A stretch of 5,243 bases of DNA, from contig JAJPKI010000172.1 in NCBI GenBank assembly GCA_021323835.1, positions 1-5,243 on the forward strand, read 5' to 3'. Origin of the DNA: Verrucomicrobiota bacterium (GTDB lineage: Bacteria; Verrucomicrobiota; Verrucomicrobiia; Limisphaerales; UBA11358). The stretch's first letter is position 1; every line of letters begins with the position of its first letter. Below the pieces are notes generated by a model. The model was not told the origin of the DNA, did no database searches, and saw nothing but the letters and a program-made list of their open reading frames with translations. Shown one piece after another: positions 1 to 5,197 of this stretch. Made by a program: the position numbers and the translations under genes.

Positions 1-686
1 ATGAAATTTTTTGTGGTTTCGAGATGCGGGCCGTTCGAAAGGCCGAGCGCACCGGCGATGAGCAGCGGCCCGAGCGTGATGGTCGTCCAATACAGCACGA
101 CGCGCCGCACCCAACTGCGCCCGCGCGTGACGCCCCAAATGTCGTTGAGCGTGGCCTCGATGCTTGCGAGCATTTGGATGGCGACTAAAATCAGCAGCAA
201 CATGCCGACTGCGCCGAGCGTGCCGCGACGCGTATTTTTAATAAATTGATGAATGCTCGCAGCTGCTTCCTTTTGCGCGGCGATGACTCGTGAACCTTTC
301 CCCGGGAGAGAATTTGTTTCTGCCGGATTATTTGCGACTTCGGCATTGGTCGTTTCTAAATTTGGCGAAGCATTCGTAATTTCAACGGTCGCGGGCGGCA
401 TGATATAGGAAACCATTTTATCAATCTGCTCGTAAATTTTTTCTTCGTCTTGATGTTGGAGCAGGGCGCTGGTCACGCTGATGGCGACGGCGAGCAGCGG
501 AATCAGCGCGAGCAAGGTCGTGTAGGAAAGCGCCGCTGCCCGGACAGGACCGCGGTTGCGGTTGAAACTGGTTGCCACCAGCACCCAGAAATGCGCGAAG
601 CGTTCGAGTCGCGAAAATTCATTTTCTTCACCGGGGTTTTTGCCGGTGATAATATTAATGAGCCGCGAAAATGATTTCTTCGCCAT
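1..686 (-). CDS. YihY/BrkB-family inner-membrane protein, 3' end outside window
   Basis: Reading from ATG 686-684 leftwards gives 228 uninterrupted codons that run off the window edge, so the C-terminal part is missing. Family hallmarks are visible: AAALSYTTLLALIPLL (residues 50-65, first membrane segment), a hydrophobic segment at about 157-175, then IEATLNDIWGV (176-186) followed by basic RGRSWVRR (188-195), and a further membrane segment from about 196. The family (formerly called ribonuclease BN, also BrkB) consists of polytopic inner-membrane proteins of unsettled function; RNase BN activity is now assigned to a different protein. Residues about 97-140 form an Asn/Thr/Pro/Ala-rich stretch in the loop between the first two helices, longer than I expect for the family. 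No convincing Shine-Dalgarno precedes the ATG. It diverges from the tRNA gene and is probably a separate transcription unit. Family assignment is firm; the function is not. Confidence 0.88.
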   Translation of the reverse strand, partial: MAKKSFSRLINIITGKNPGEENEFSRLERFAHFWVLVATSFNRNRGPVRAAALSYTTLLALIPLLAVAISVTSALLQHQDEEKIYEQIDKMVSYIMPPATVEITNASPNLETTNAEVANNPAETNSLPGKGSRVIAAQKEAAASIHQFIKNTRRGTLGAVGMLLLILVAIQMLASIEATLNDIWGVTRGRSWVRRVVLYWTTITLGPLLIAGALGLSNGPHLETTKNF

Positions 687-722
687 GCGACATGAAACGC
701 TAACAAAGCGCGCCGCCAAGTC

Positions 723-756
723 CAGCGGCGAAAATGCTTTTTGCAGCGGCGAAAAT
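723..756. repeat. 13-bp direct repeat, 21-bp period
   Basis: CAGCGGCGAAAAT occurs at 723-735 and identically at 744-756. The 21-bp period is close to two helical turns, so both copies would face the same side of the DNA. They sit between the divergent yihY-like gene and the tRNA, just upstream of the presumed tRNA -10 box. A one-mismatch relative of the last 11 bases (GCCGCGAAAAT) lies at 662-672 inside the yihY-like gene. This could be an activator site, a local duplication, or a by-product of the GCG/AAAAT-rich base habit of this genome. Confidence 0.5.
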
Positions 757-766
757 TTTTTACAAT
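740..766 (+). promoter_or_regulatory. Putative promoter of tRNA-Arg
   Basis: TACAAT at 761-766 differs from the consensus -10 box at one position and would place the transcription start near 773, a few bases before the mature tRNA 5' end at 777. The -35 is weak: the best candidate is TTTGCA at 740-745, with a short 15-bp spacer that overlaps the second copy of the direct repeat. The -10 call is reasonable; the -35 is uncertain. Confidence 0.45.
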
Positions 767-776
767 GAAACTGTGT

Positions 777-853
777 GCGTCCGTAGCTCAATTGGATAGA
801 GCATTTGACTTCGGATCAAAGGGTTGGGGGTTCAAATCCCTCCGGGCGCACCA
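777..853 (+). tRNA. tRNA-Arg (anticodon TCG), CCA encoded
   Basis: The full cloverleaf folds by eye. The acceptor stem GCGTCCG (777-783) pairs with CGGGCGC (843-849) including one G-U pair. D stem is GCTC/GAGC (786-789, 799-802). The anticodon stem TTTGA/TCAAA (804-808, 816-820) encloses loop CTTCGGA, giving anticodon TCG at 811-813, which reads CGA arginine codons. The variable loop is GGGTT. T stem is GGGGG/CCCTC with loop TTCAAAT (831-837). Discriminator A850 is followed by encoded CCA at 851-853. No terminator is visible between it and the lipoprotein gene that starts 20 nt later, so the two may share a transcript. Confidence 0.97.
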
Positions 854-873
854 GACACTTAAACAATGGCATT

Positions 874-1203
874 ATGAAAACTTTTAAATTTTTCGTTTTC
901 ATTTTTCTATCATTTATTTTAATCGGTTGCGAGGGCTATCGAGAAACTGTGCGCGGCATCGGTCATGCAACTGGCGCAATAGAAATTTCAGACATCCGAC
1001 AAGCGAATCAATTGCAAGACGAATTACCGGCATATCTCAATTTGCCGGCCAGCCGTGTGCGAGTCGAAGCAGGTTCTGGCGTCACGCATGTGGCGATTTA
1101 TGGTGTTGCTTCTGCGGCGGATCAACAAACGATTACAAACAAAATTCAAGATTTACAGAAACAGAATCCAAAAATGAATCCGATTAAGTTGCGTTTTGAA
1201 TAA
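874..1203 (+). CDS. Small predicted lipoprotein, possible BON-like domain
   Basis: A 109-residue protein. The frame can be extended upstream to a TTG at 805, but that codon lies inside the tRNA, so ATG 874 is the credible start. Residues 1-18 form a type II signal peptide: lysine-containing N-terminus, a Phe/Ile/Leu core, and lipobox LIGC with the acylated cysteine at 19. The mature part (about 90 residues) is soluble. The stretch RVRVEAGSGVTHVAIYGV (about 63-80) followed by the helix-like ASAADQQTITNKIQDLQKQ resembles the strand-loop-strand-helix core of BON domains, which bind phospholipid-facing surfaces, but this is a weak resemblance by eye. No Shine-Dalgarno is seen. The gene is convergent with the exporter permease, with 9 bp between stop codons and no visible terminator hairpin. 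Specific function unknown. Confidence 0.8.
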   Translation: MKTFKFFVFIFLSFILIGCEGYRETVRGIGHATGAIEISDIRQANQLQDELPAYLNLPASRVRVEAGSGVTHVAIYGVASAADQQTITNKIQDLQKQNPKMNPIKLRFE

Positions 1204-1212
1204 TTTCCAGCA

Positions 1213-2352
1213 TTAATCCAACGTCTGCCGGTAGCGTTTGATTCCAATCGCCAGCATTACAACCACGAAAAGTAAAATCGGCCAGATTTCCGGCGCCACT
1301 TCCATAAATCCGTTTCCTTTCAGCAAAATGCCGCGCACGATGCGCAGGAAATGTGTCAGCGGCAAAATTTCGCCGATGTCCTGCGCCCAATTCGGCATGC
1401 CACGAAACGGAAACATGTAGCCGGACAACAAAATGTTCGGCAGAAAGAAAAACATTCCCATTTGCATCGCCTGCCGCTGGTTGCGCGCAATGGTCGAGAA
1501 CGTCACGCCGACCGTCAAATGCGCCACGATGAACAAAAATGCCAGCGCCAGCAGCAACGGAATGCTTCCGACCATTGGCACGTTGAACAAAAATTTTGCC
1601 GCAACTAGAATCAAGAACACTTGCAGGTAGCCGACGAAAATATACGGCACAATCTTGCCAACGATGACTTCGCCCGGCCGCACCGGCGTCGCGAGCAGAT
1701 TTTCCATCGTGCCGCTTTCGCGTTCGCGCGTGATGGCGAGCGTCGTGATGATGACCATCGTCATCGTGAGCACCACGCCCATCAAGCCGGGCACGATGTT
1801 GTATTGCGTGATGGCTTCGGGATTGTAATGCGCGTGGACAACTAAATTGAACGGCGGCGGCGTGCGCTGCAATTTTTTCAGCGGGCCGGTCAAATCGCGA
1901 TTCAATACCGTTGGCACGAGCGCTTGCACGGCGGATTGCGCGTAGCCGATGGCCATCGGGTCGGTCGCATCGGCTTCGAGCAGCAAATCCGGTTTTTCGC
2001 CACGCAACAATTTGCGTGAGAAATCCACGGGAATTTCCACGACGAATTGCACCGTGCCTTTGGACAATAAATCGTGAATCTCCGCTTCGCTTTGCGGCTC
2101 GCGCGTGATGTCGAAGTAGCTGCTGTTGCGCAATGCTTCGACAATCGTGCGCGAGAAAATGGAATTATCGGCGGAATAAACGGCGGTCGGCAAATGTTTC
2201 GGGTCGGTATTGATGGCGTAACCGAAAAGGACGAGCTGAAGCAGCGGAATGCCAAGCATCATCGCGAACGTCAGCCGGTCGCGCCGCATTTGGATGAATT
2301 CCTTTGCGACAATTGCGTAGAAGCGACGCCAGTTGAATTCGCGGGTTTTCAC
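1213..2352 (-). CDS. ABC-2 type exporter permease (YbhS/YbhR-like)
   Basis: A 379-residue permease starting at GTG 2352-2350, which overlaps the ATPase stop (GTGA). An AAAGGA at 2362-2367 sits 9-10 bases upstream and supports that start. The architecture is that of ABC-2 exporter permeases: a cytoplasmic amphipathic N-terminus containing KEFIQMRRDR, membrane segment 1 at about 27-47 ending in the family motif FGYAINTDPKHLP, a large periplasmic domain (about 48-183), then five more segments (roughly 186-207, 234-256, 263-287, 296-316, 354-371). RERESGTMENLLATP (209-223) after segment 2 and LPLTHFLRIVRGILLKG (330-346) are typical conserved cytoplasmic and re-entrant regions. As only one permease is encoded, the transporter is probably a homodimer, unless a partner lies elsewhere; E. 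coli has the pair YbhS and YbhR. Last gene of the operon. Substrate unknown; drug-like or lipophilic compounds are inferred from the family. Confidence 0.93.
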   Translation of the reverse strand: MKTREFNWRRFYAIVAKEFIQMRRDRLTFAMMLGIPLLQLVLFGYAINTDPKHLPTAVYSADNSIFSRTIVEALRNSSYFDITREPQSEAEIHDLLSKGTVQFVVEIPVDFSRKLLRGEKPDLLLEADATDPMAIGYAQSAVQALVPTVLNRDLTGPLKKLQRTPPPFNLVVHAHYNPEAITQYNIVPGLMGVVLTMTMVIITTLAITRERESGTMENLLATPVRPGEVIVGKIVPYIFVGYLQVFLILVAAKFLFNVPMVGSIPLLLALAFLFIVAHLTVGVTFSTIARNQRQAMQMGMFFFLPNILLSGYMFPFRGMPNWAQDIGEILPLTHFLRIVRGILLKGNGFMEVAPEIWPILLFVVVMLAIGIKRYRQTLD

Positions 2353-3272
2353 GAAAAATTATCCTTTGCCGTGTCCATCAGGCTGATGAATACATCTTCG
2401 AGGCCGGATGCAATTTGTTTCCATTGAAATCCGTTGTTCATGAACGGCTGGATGCTCGCGCGCAATTTTTCCGCATCGCGCCCGCTGACGTGCAGTGTCG
2501 AACCGAACGCCACGACTTGTTCGACACCCGGTTTGCCGCGAATTTTTTCCGCGAGCAAATGTAATTTTTCGCCGCTGACTTCATAAGTCGTCAGCTTCGT
2601 TTGCTCCAGAACATCCGCGACCGTTCCGCTCGCGAGCAGATTTCCGTAAGCGATGTAGGCGAGGCGATGACAGCGCTCGGCTTCGTCCATGTAATGCGTT
2701 GTGATGAGCACGGTCAGGCCGGCGCCGGCGAGCTGATGAATCTCGTCCCAAAATTCGCGGCGCGCTTTCGGGTCAACGCCCGCCGTCGGCTCGTCGAGCA
2801 GCAGCAATTGCGGTTCATGAATCAAGCACGCGGACAATGCGAGCCGTTGTTTCCAACCGCCGGACAAAGTTCCCGCAAGTTGCTTGCGACGTTCGACCAT
2901 GCCGAGACGTTCGAGACTTTTTTCGACGGCAGATTTGCGGTCGGCCACGCCGTAGATGCGCGCGATGAATTCCAAATTTTCGGCGACGGTCAAATCCTCG
3001 TAGTAAGAAAATTTTTGCGTCATATAGCCGACGCGTTTTTTGATTTCGGCGGACTCGCGGCGGAAATCGAGGCCGAGGCAACTGCCTTCGCCGCCGTCGG
3101 GTTTGAGCAGGCCGCAAAGCATCCGCAGAAACGTCGTCTTGCCGCTACCGTTGGGGCCGAGGAAACCGTAAATCTCGCCGTTCCGCACCTGCATGGCGAT
3201 GTTGTTGACGACCGTGCGCTGCCCGAATTTTTTCGTGACGCCGCGCACGTCAATGACGAGGTCGCCGTTCAT
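2349..3272 (-). CDS. ABC exporter ATP-binding protein (YbhF-like, single domain)
   Basis: A 307-residue ATPase with all nucleotide-binding elements intact: Walker A GPNGSGKT (39-46), Q-loop Q86 in GYMTQKFSYYEDLTV, ABC signature LSGGWKQ (136-142), Walker B LLLLDE (156-161), D-loop AGVD (164-167) and the switch histidine H193 in TTHYMDEAER. The Trp in the signature replaces the usual Gln and is, to my knowledge, common in this exporter subfamily. Residues about 215-307 form the C-terminal accessory domain found in CcmA/DrrA-type ATPases. E. coli YbhF carries two ABC domains in one chain; here there is one, so two copies should assemble with the permease. Start ATG 3272 overlaps the upstream stop (ATGA), which indicates translational coupling. 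It powers the export step at the cytoplasmic face of the inner membrane. Confidence 0.95.
   Translation of the reverse strand: MNGDLVIDVRGVTKKFGQRTVVNNIAMQVRNGEIYGFLGPNGSGKTTFLRMLCGLLKPDGGEGSCLGLDFRRESAEIKKRVGYMTQKFSYYEDLTVAENLEFIARIYGVADRKSAVEKSLERLGMVERRKQLAGTLSGGWKQRLALSACLIHEPQLLLLDEPTAGVDPKARREFWDEIHQLAGAGLTVLITTHYMDEAERCHRLAYIAYGNLLASGTVADVLEQTKLTTYEVSGEKLHLLAEKIRGKPGVEQVVAFGSTLHVSGRDAEKLRASIQPFMNNGFQWKQIASGLEDVFISLMDTAKDNFS
2362..2367 (-). promoter_or_regulatory. Shine-Dalgarno deciding the GTG start of the permease
   Basis: On the minus strand AAAGGA lies 9 bases upstream of the GTG at 2352, inside the last codons of the ATPase gene. It is the only clear Shine-Dalgarno-like sequence in the operon. 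It supports GTG, rather than a later ATG, as the permease start. Confidence 0.5.
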
Positions 3273-3799
3273 TGCGCGAAACTAACAATGTTGCCGCTCT
3301 TGTCCCAATTTGTTGTGTAACCATTCGGCGCCGTAAAATTAAGCTTCCAACTGCCGTCAACGCGGACCATCGGAGCGATTTCAATCATGGTGCTTCGACC
3401 ATTTGCAAAAAAGTCGCCGGTTAAAATCATCCGAAATTTTAATTCCATTTTATTTCGGTTGATAATTTTCTTTGCGAGGATTTGAATGCTTTCGAGTGCA
3501 ACGTGTTGCTGTTGCAAATTGGATTTAAAATTTTTGGAATCACCGAACCGCTTATCGAATGCCAACTGATTTTTCGGAAAGACTGAGGCAAAAGCAGAAT
3601 CGTAATCGCCGATCATTGTCGCCCACATCATCGTTTCAAAAGCGGTTTCGGGCGTGCTGTAACCGACATTTTTCAATTCACTTTTGGAAATTAAAATTTT
3701 TGGCGCGTATTTTTGCGAATTGACTCGATGCAAAATCAAAAAAGCAGTCGCAACCAGAATTCCTGCAACTGCAATTCCAATGGCAATTTTGATTTTCAT
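3269..3799 (-). CDS. Membrane-anchored protein of unknown function in exporter operon (NTF2-like?)
   Basis: A 176-residue protein. Residues about 4-22 (KIAIGIAVAGILVATAFLIL) form one N-terminal membrane anchor with no cleavage site or lipobox evident, leaving a domain of about 150 residues, most likely periplasmic. The pattern YSTPETAFETMMWATMIGDYDSAFASVFP (about 46-74), with helices followed by basic, strand-rich sequence and a closing MVRVDGSWKLNF, is what one sees in NTF2-like/SnoaL-type folds; this is inference from pattern, not a proven match. Its start overlaps the fusion-protein stop and its stop overlaps the ATPase start (both ATGA), so it is translated as part of the exporter operon. 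Its DNA is more AT-rich than its neighbours': 3481-3540 has 20 G+C of 60, against 40 of 60 at 3061-3120 in the ATPase. An accessory or substrate-sensing subunit is possible but unproven. Confidence 0.82.
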   Translation of the reverse strand: MKIKIAIGIAVAGILVATAFLILHRVNSQKYAPKILISKSELKNVGYSTPETAFETMMWATMIGDYDSAFASVFPKNQLAFDKRFGDSKNFKSNLQQQHVALESIQILAKKIINRNKMELKFRMILTGDFFANGRSTMIEIAPMVRVDGSWKLNFTAPNGYTTNWDKSGNIVSFAQ

Positions 3800-4620
3800 T
3801 TTTCCAATTTCACATCCACTGGCTGGCCGGGACGCAGTTGCGCCGCGTCCGCCGGAGAAAATCCGGCTTCAATCATGTAAATCAATTTCGCGCGGTTCTC
3901 GCGATTGTATAAAACCGGCGGCGTGAATTCATTTTGCGTGGAAATAAAATTCACCGTCGCGGAATAATTCTTCGTCGCGCCGTCAAAGTTCACGCTCACG
4001 GTCTGGCCGATTTTGATTTGCGGTAAAATCGTTTCCGTCACGAAGAATCGCACTTTGATATTTGCCGGCGGCAGCAAAACCACGATGGGATTTCCGGCGG
4101 CGACAAATTCGCCTTGCCGATACAGCGTGTCCTGCACGAAGGCATTCGTCGGCGCGAATTGCTGTTTCTGGTCGAACGACCATTTGGCCTTGTCGAGCGC
4201 TGCTTGCAACGATTCGACTTGCGCGGTATCGGAGTCGCGTTTCATTTTGGCCTGGTCTAATTCTTCCGGCGAAATGACGCCGTTGTTCGCACGCAATTCT
4301 TCGCGTCGTTTCAAAGTGGCTTCAGAAAGTTCGAGCGCGGCTTTCGCCTGTTGAAGATTTTTCTTTGCGGCATCGAGCGCAGAAGTTTCCGCGCCGCGCT
4401 CCAATTCAAACAGCAATTGTCCATTCGTGACGGAATTGCCGCGGGCGACGGCGAGATTCGTCAGCGTTCCGGCGAGCGGCGAGGCAATGTAAACGAACTC
4501 GCCTTCGATGTAGCCTTGAAATCCGCCGCTGGAATTTCCCGAGCAACCCGCGAGAAACGTCATCGCAATTGCAGACGCGCACAAAATGAAAATCCGTTGC
4601 ATTTTCGATGAAGATTTCAT
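3796..4620 (-). CDS. HlyD/YbhG-like membrane-fusion lipoprotein
   Basis: A periplasmic adaptor of 274 residues from ATG 4620. A TTG at 4659 would add 13 residues ahead of the signal peptide and would overlap the promoter elements, so it is rejected; ATG 4602 is a possible shorter start. The signal peptide ends in lipobox FLAGC with lipidated Cys26. YIASPLAGTLTNLAVARGNSVTNGQLLFELE (about 44-74) is the first half of the lipoyl/barrel-sandwich domain. An Ala/Leu/Glu/Lys-rich helical hairpin follows (about 78-153), interrupted by ANNGVISPEELDQAK at 111-125. The second lipoyl half is FAPTNAFVQDTLYRQGEFVAAGNPIVVLLP (155-184), and a beta-barrel region closes the protein. Such adaptors link an inner-membrane transporter to a TolC-like outer-membrane channel; none is encoded in this window. 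First gene of the operon, divergent from the repressor. Confidence 0.93.
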   Translation of the reverse strand: MKSSSKMQRIFILCASAIAMTFLAGCSGNSSGGFQGYIEGEFVYIASPLAGTLTNLAVARGNSVTNGQLLFELERGAETSALDAAKKNLQQAKAALELSEATLKRREELRANNGVISPEELDQAKMKRDSDTAQVESLQAALDKAKWSFDQKQQFAPTNAFVQDTLYRQGEFVAAGNPIVVLLPPANIKVRFFVTETILPQIKIGQTVSVNFDGATKNYSATVNFISTQNEFTPPVLYNRENRAKLIYMIEAGFSPADAAQLRPGQPVDVKLEK

Positions 4621-4630
4621 TTTCTGCTCG

Positions 4631-4659
4631 AATAAACAAAATTTTTCTTGACGAGTCAA
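4631..4659 (-). promoter_or_regulatory. Putative promoter of the exporter operon
   Basis: On the minus strand TTGACT (4659-4654) and TTTATT (4636-4631) are separated by 17 bp and match the sigma-70 consensus at 5 and 4 of 6 positions. The start would fall near 4624, only a few bases before ATG 4620. The message would then be nearly leaderless, or would use ATG 4602. The -35 abuts the -35 of the repressor promoter and overlaps the palindrome at 4658-4669 by two bases. Confidence 0.5.
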
Positions 4660-4676
4660 ACAATTGTTTTAATTAT
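4648..4676 (+). promoter_or_regulatory. Putative promoter of the repressor gene
   Basis: TTGACG (4648-4653) and AATTAT (4671-4676) have an ideal 17-bp spacer and match the sigma-70 consensus at 5 and 4 of 6 positions. Transcription would begin near 4683, about 5 bases before ATG 4688, leaving no room for a Shine-Dalgarno. The spacer contains the 12-bp palindrome 4658-4669, the classical position for an autorepressor site. Confidence 0.55.
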
Positions 4677-4684
4677 CTGTTTGA
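4656..4684. repeat. Inverted repeat TCAAACA-N15-TGTTTGA
   Basis: Arms at 4656-4662 and 4678-4684 are exact reverse complements of 7 bases separated by 15 bases. The repeat shares its left arm with the 12-bp palindrome and spans the -10 box and presumed start of the repressor gene. It may be an alternative or second operator half-site pair. Being AT-rich, it could also be chance. Confidence 0.45.
4658..4669. promoter_or_regulatory. Palindromic operator candidate for the TetR-family repressor
   Basis: AAACAATTGTTT is a perfect 12-bp palindrome located between the -35 and -10 of the repressor promoter and touching the -35 of the exporter promoter. TetR-family dimers normally bind such symmetric sites in the divergent region next to their own gene. 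Binding here would block both promoters. The repressor-to-site pairing is inferred from position and symmetry only. Confidence 0.6.
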
Positions 4685-4687
4685 AAC

Positions 4688-5197
4688 ATGAAGTCCAAGA
4701 ACTCGCCAATTGCCGCCGGCGCCATCAGCCACGACGAAACGCGCCGCCAGCTTTTGGAAGCGGCGGGCGAAGTGTTTGCGGAGGTCGGTTTTCGGGACGC
4801 GACGGTGCGCGAAATCTGCAAACGCGCGGGTGCAAATGTTGCGGCGGTAAATTATCATTTTGGCGACAAAGAAAATCTTTATCTCGAAGTGTTGCGCTAC
4901 ACGCACGCGACAGCGCTGGAAAAATATCCGCCGTTGCTCGACATGCCGGAGAATGCGTCGCCGGAAAAAAAATTGCGCGCGTTCGTGCATTCGTTGTTGC
5001 TGCGAATTTTTGACAAAGGCCCGACGTCGTGGCATGGGAAACTCATGTCGCGCGAAATGATTGAGCCGACGGCAGCGCTGGATTCGCTCGTCGAAGAACG
5101 GATGCGCCCGATGGTCGCCCAGCTGTGGCGCATCGTGGCGGAAATTTTGGATTGTCCGTTGATGACGATGACATCAAATTTACCTTTGGCATCTTGA
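4688..5197 (+). CDS. CecR (YbiH)-like TetR-family repressor, C-terminus lost at a junction
   Basis: A DNA-binding repressor, 169 residues as read here. Residues 16-69 form the TetR N-terminal domain, with the helix-turn-helix at about 39-58 (TVREICKRAGANVAAVNYHF) followed by GDKENLYLEVL. The ligand domain carries the CecR-type motif WHGKLMSREMIEPTAALD (115-132) and VEERMRPMVAQLWRIVAEIL (135-154). CecR relatives run to roughly 220 residues; this one stops making family sense after about LDCP (154-157), and the last 11 or so residues up to the TGA at 5195-5197 are read from antisense aroQ sequence. The final 50-60 residues are therefore missing, including helices I would expect to contribute to dimerisation. 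In E. coli CecR controls ybhGFSR and rhlE, which matches the divergent exporter here. Whether the truncated protein works is unknown. Start ATG 4688 has no Shine-Dalgarno and may be nearly leaderless. Confidence 0.88.
   Translation: MKSKNSPIAAGAISHDETRRQLLEAAGEVFAEVGFRDATVREICKRAGANVAAVNYHFGDKENLYLEVLRYTHATALEKYPPLLDMPENASPEKKLRAFVHSLLLRIFDKGPTSWHGKLMSREMIEPTAALDSLVEERMRPMVAQLWRIVAEILDCPLMTMTSNLPLAS
5155..5160. other. Breakpoint joining the repressor gene to aroQ
   Basis: To the left, plus-strand codons match a CecR-like repressor up to about LDCP (codon 157, 5156-5158). To the right, minus-strand codons match AroQ up to the Asn of NPGA (5160-5158). Both families should continue for dozens of residues, so the transition must fall within a few bases of 5155-5160. 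No insertion sequence, terminal repeat or tRNA lies at the join. Any microhomology shared by the two parent sequences cannot be more than a few bases. Confidence 0.75.

Noticed and set aside
136..142. LSGGW signature of the ABC ATPase (residues 136-140, not bases) as an unusual substitution
   Set aside because: The Trp variant is, as far as I recall, common in YbhF/DrrA-like exporters, and the other catalytic residues are intact.
777..853. tRNA-Arg as an integration (att) site for a mobile element
   Set aside because: No integrase gene and no second copy of the tRNA 3' end is seen in the window; the flanking genes look like ordinary chromosomal genes.
805..873. Upstream extension of the lipoprotein frame to a TTG at 805
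   Set aside because: Those codons lie inside the tRNA-Arg gene; the signal peptide begins properly at ATG 874.
1204..1212. Bidirectional terminator between the convergent lipoprotein and permease genes
   Set aside because: Only 9 bp separate the stop codons and no GC-rich hairpin with T-run is visible.
2074..2427. Plus-strand open frame of 117 codons across the permease/ATPase boundary
   Set aside because: Shadow of two well-supported coupled genes on the other strand, with Arg/Ala-rich antisense composition.
2601..3320. Long plus-strand open frame (239 codons) opposite the ATPase
   Set aside because: It is antisense to a well-supported ABC ATPase with all motifs intact, and its translation shows no recognisable domain.
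4621..4659. TTG start at 4659 for the fusion protein
   Set aside because: It adds 13 residues before a normal lipoprotein signal peptide and lies on the predicted -35 box; ATG 4620 gives a standard signal sequence.
5158..5197. Simple one-base frameshift in the repressor as the cause of its short end
   Set aside because: The alternative plus-strand frame (VDDDDIKFTFGILNP...) does not look like a CecR C-terminus, whereas the minus strand is a clear AroQ segment; a junction explains the data better.
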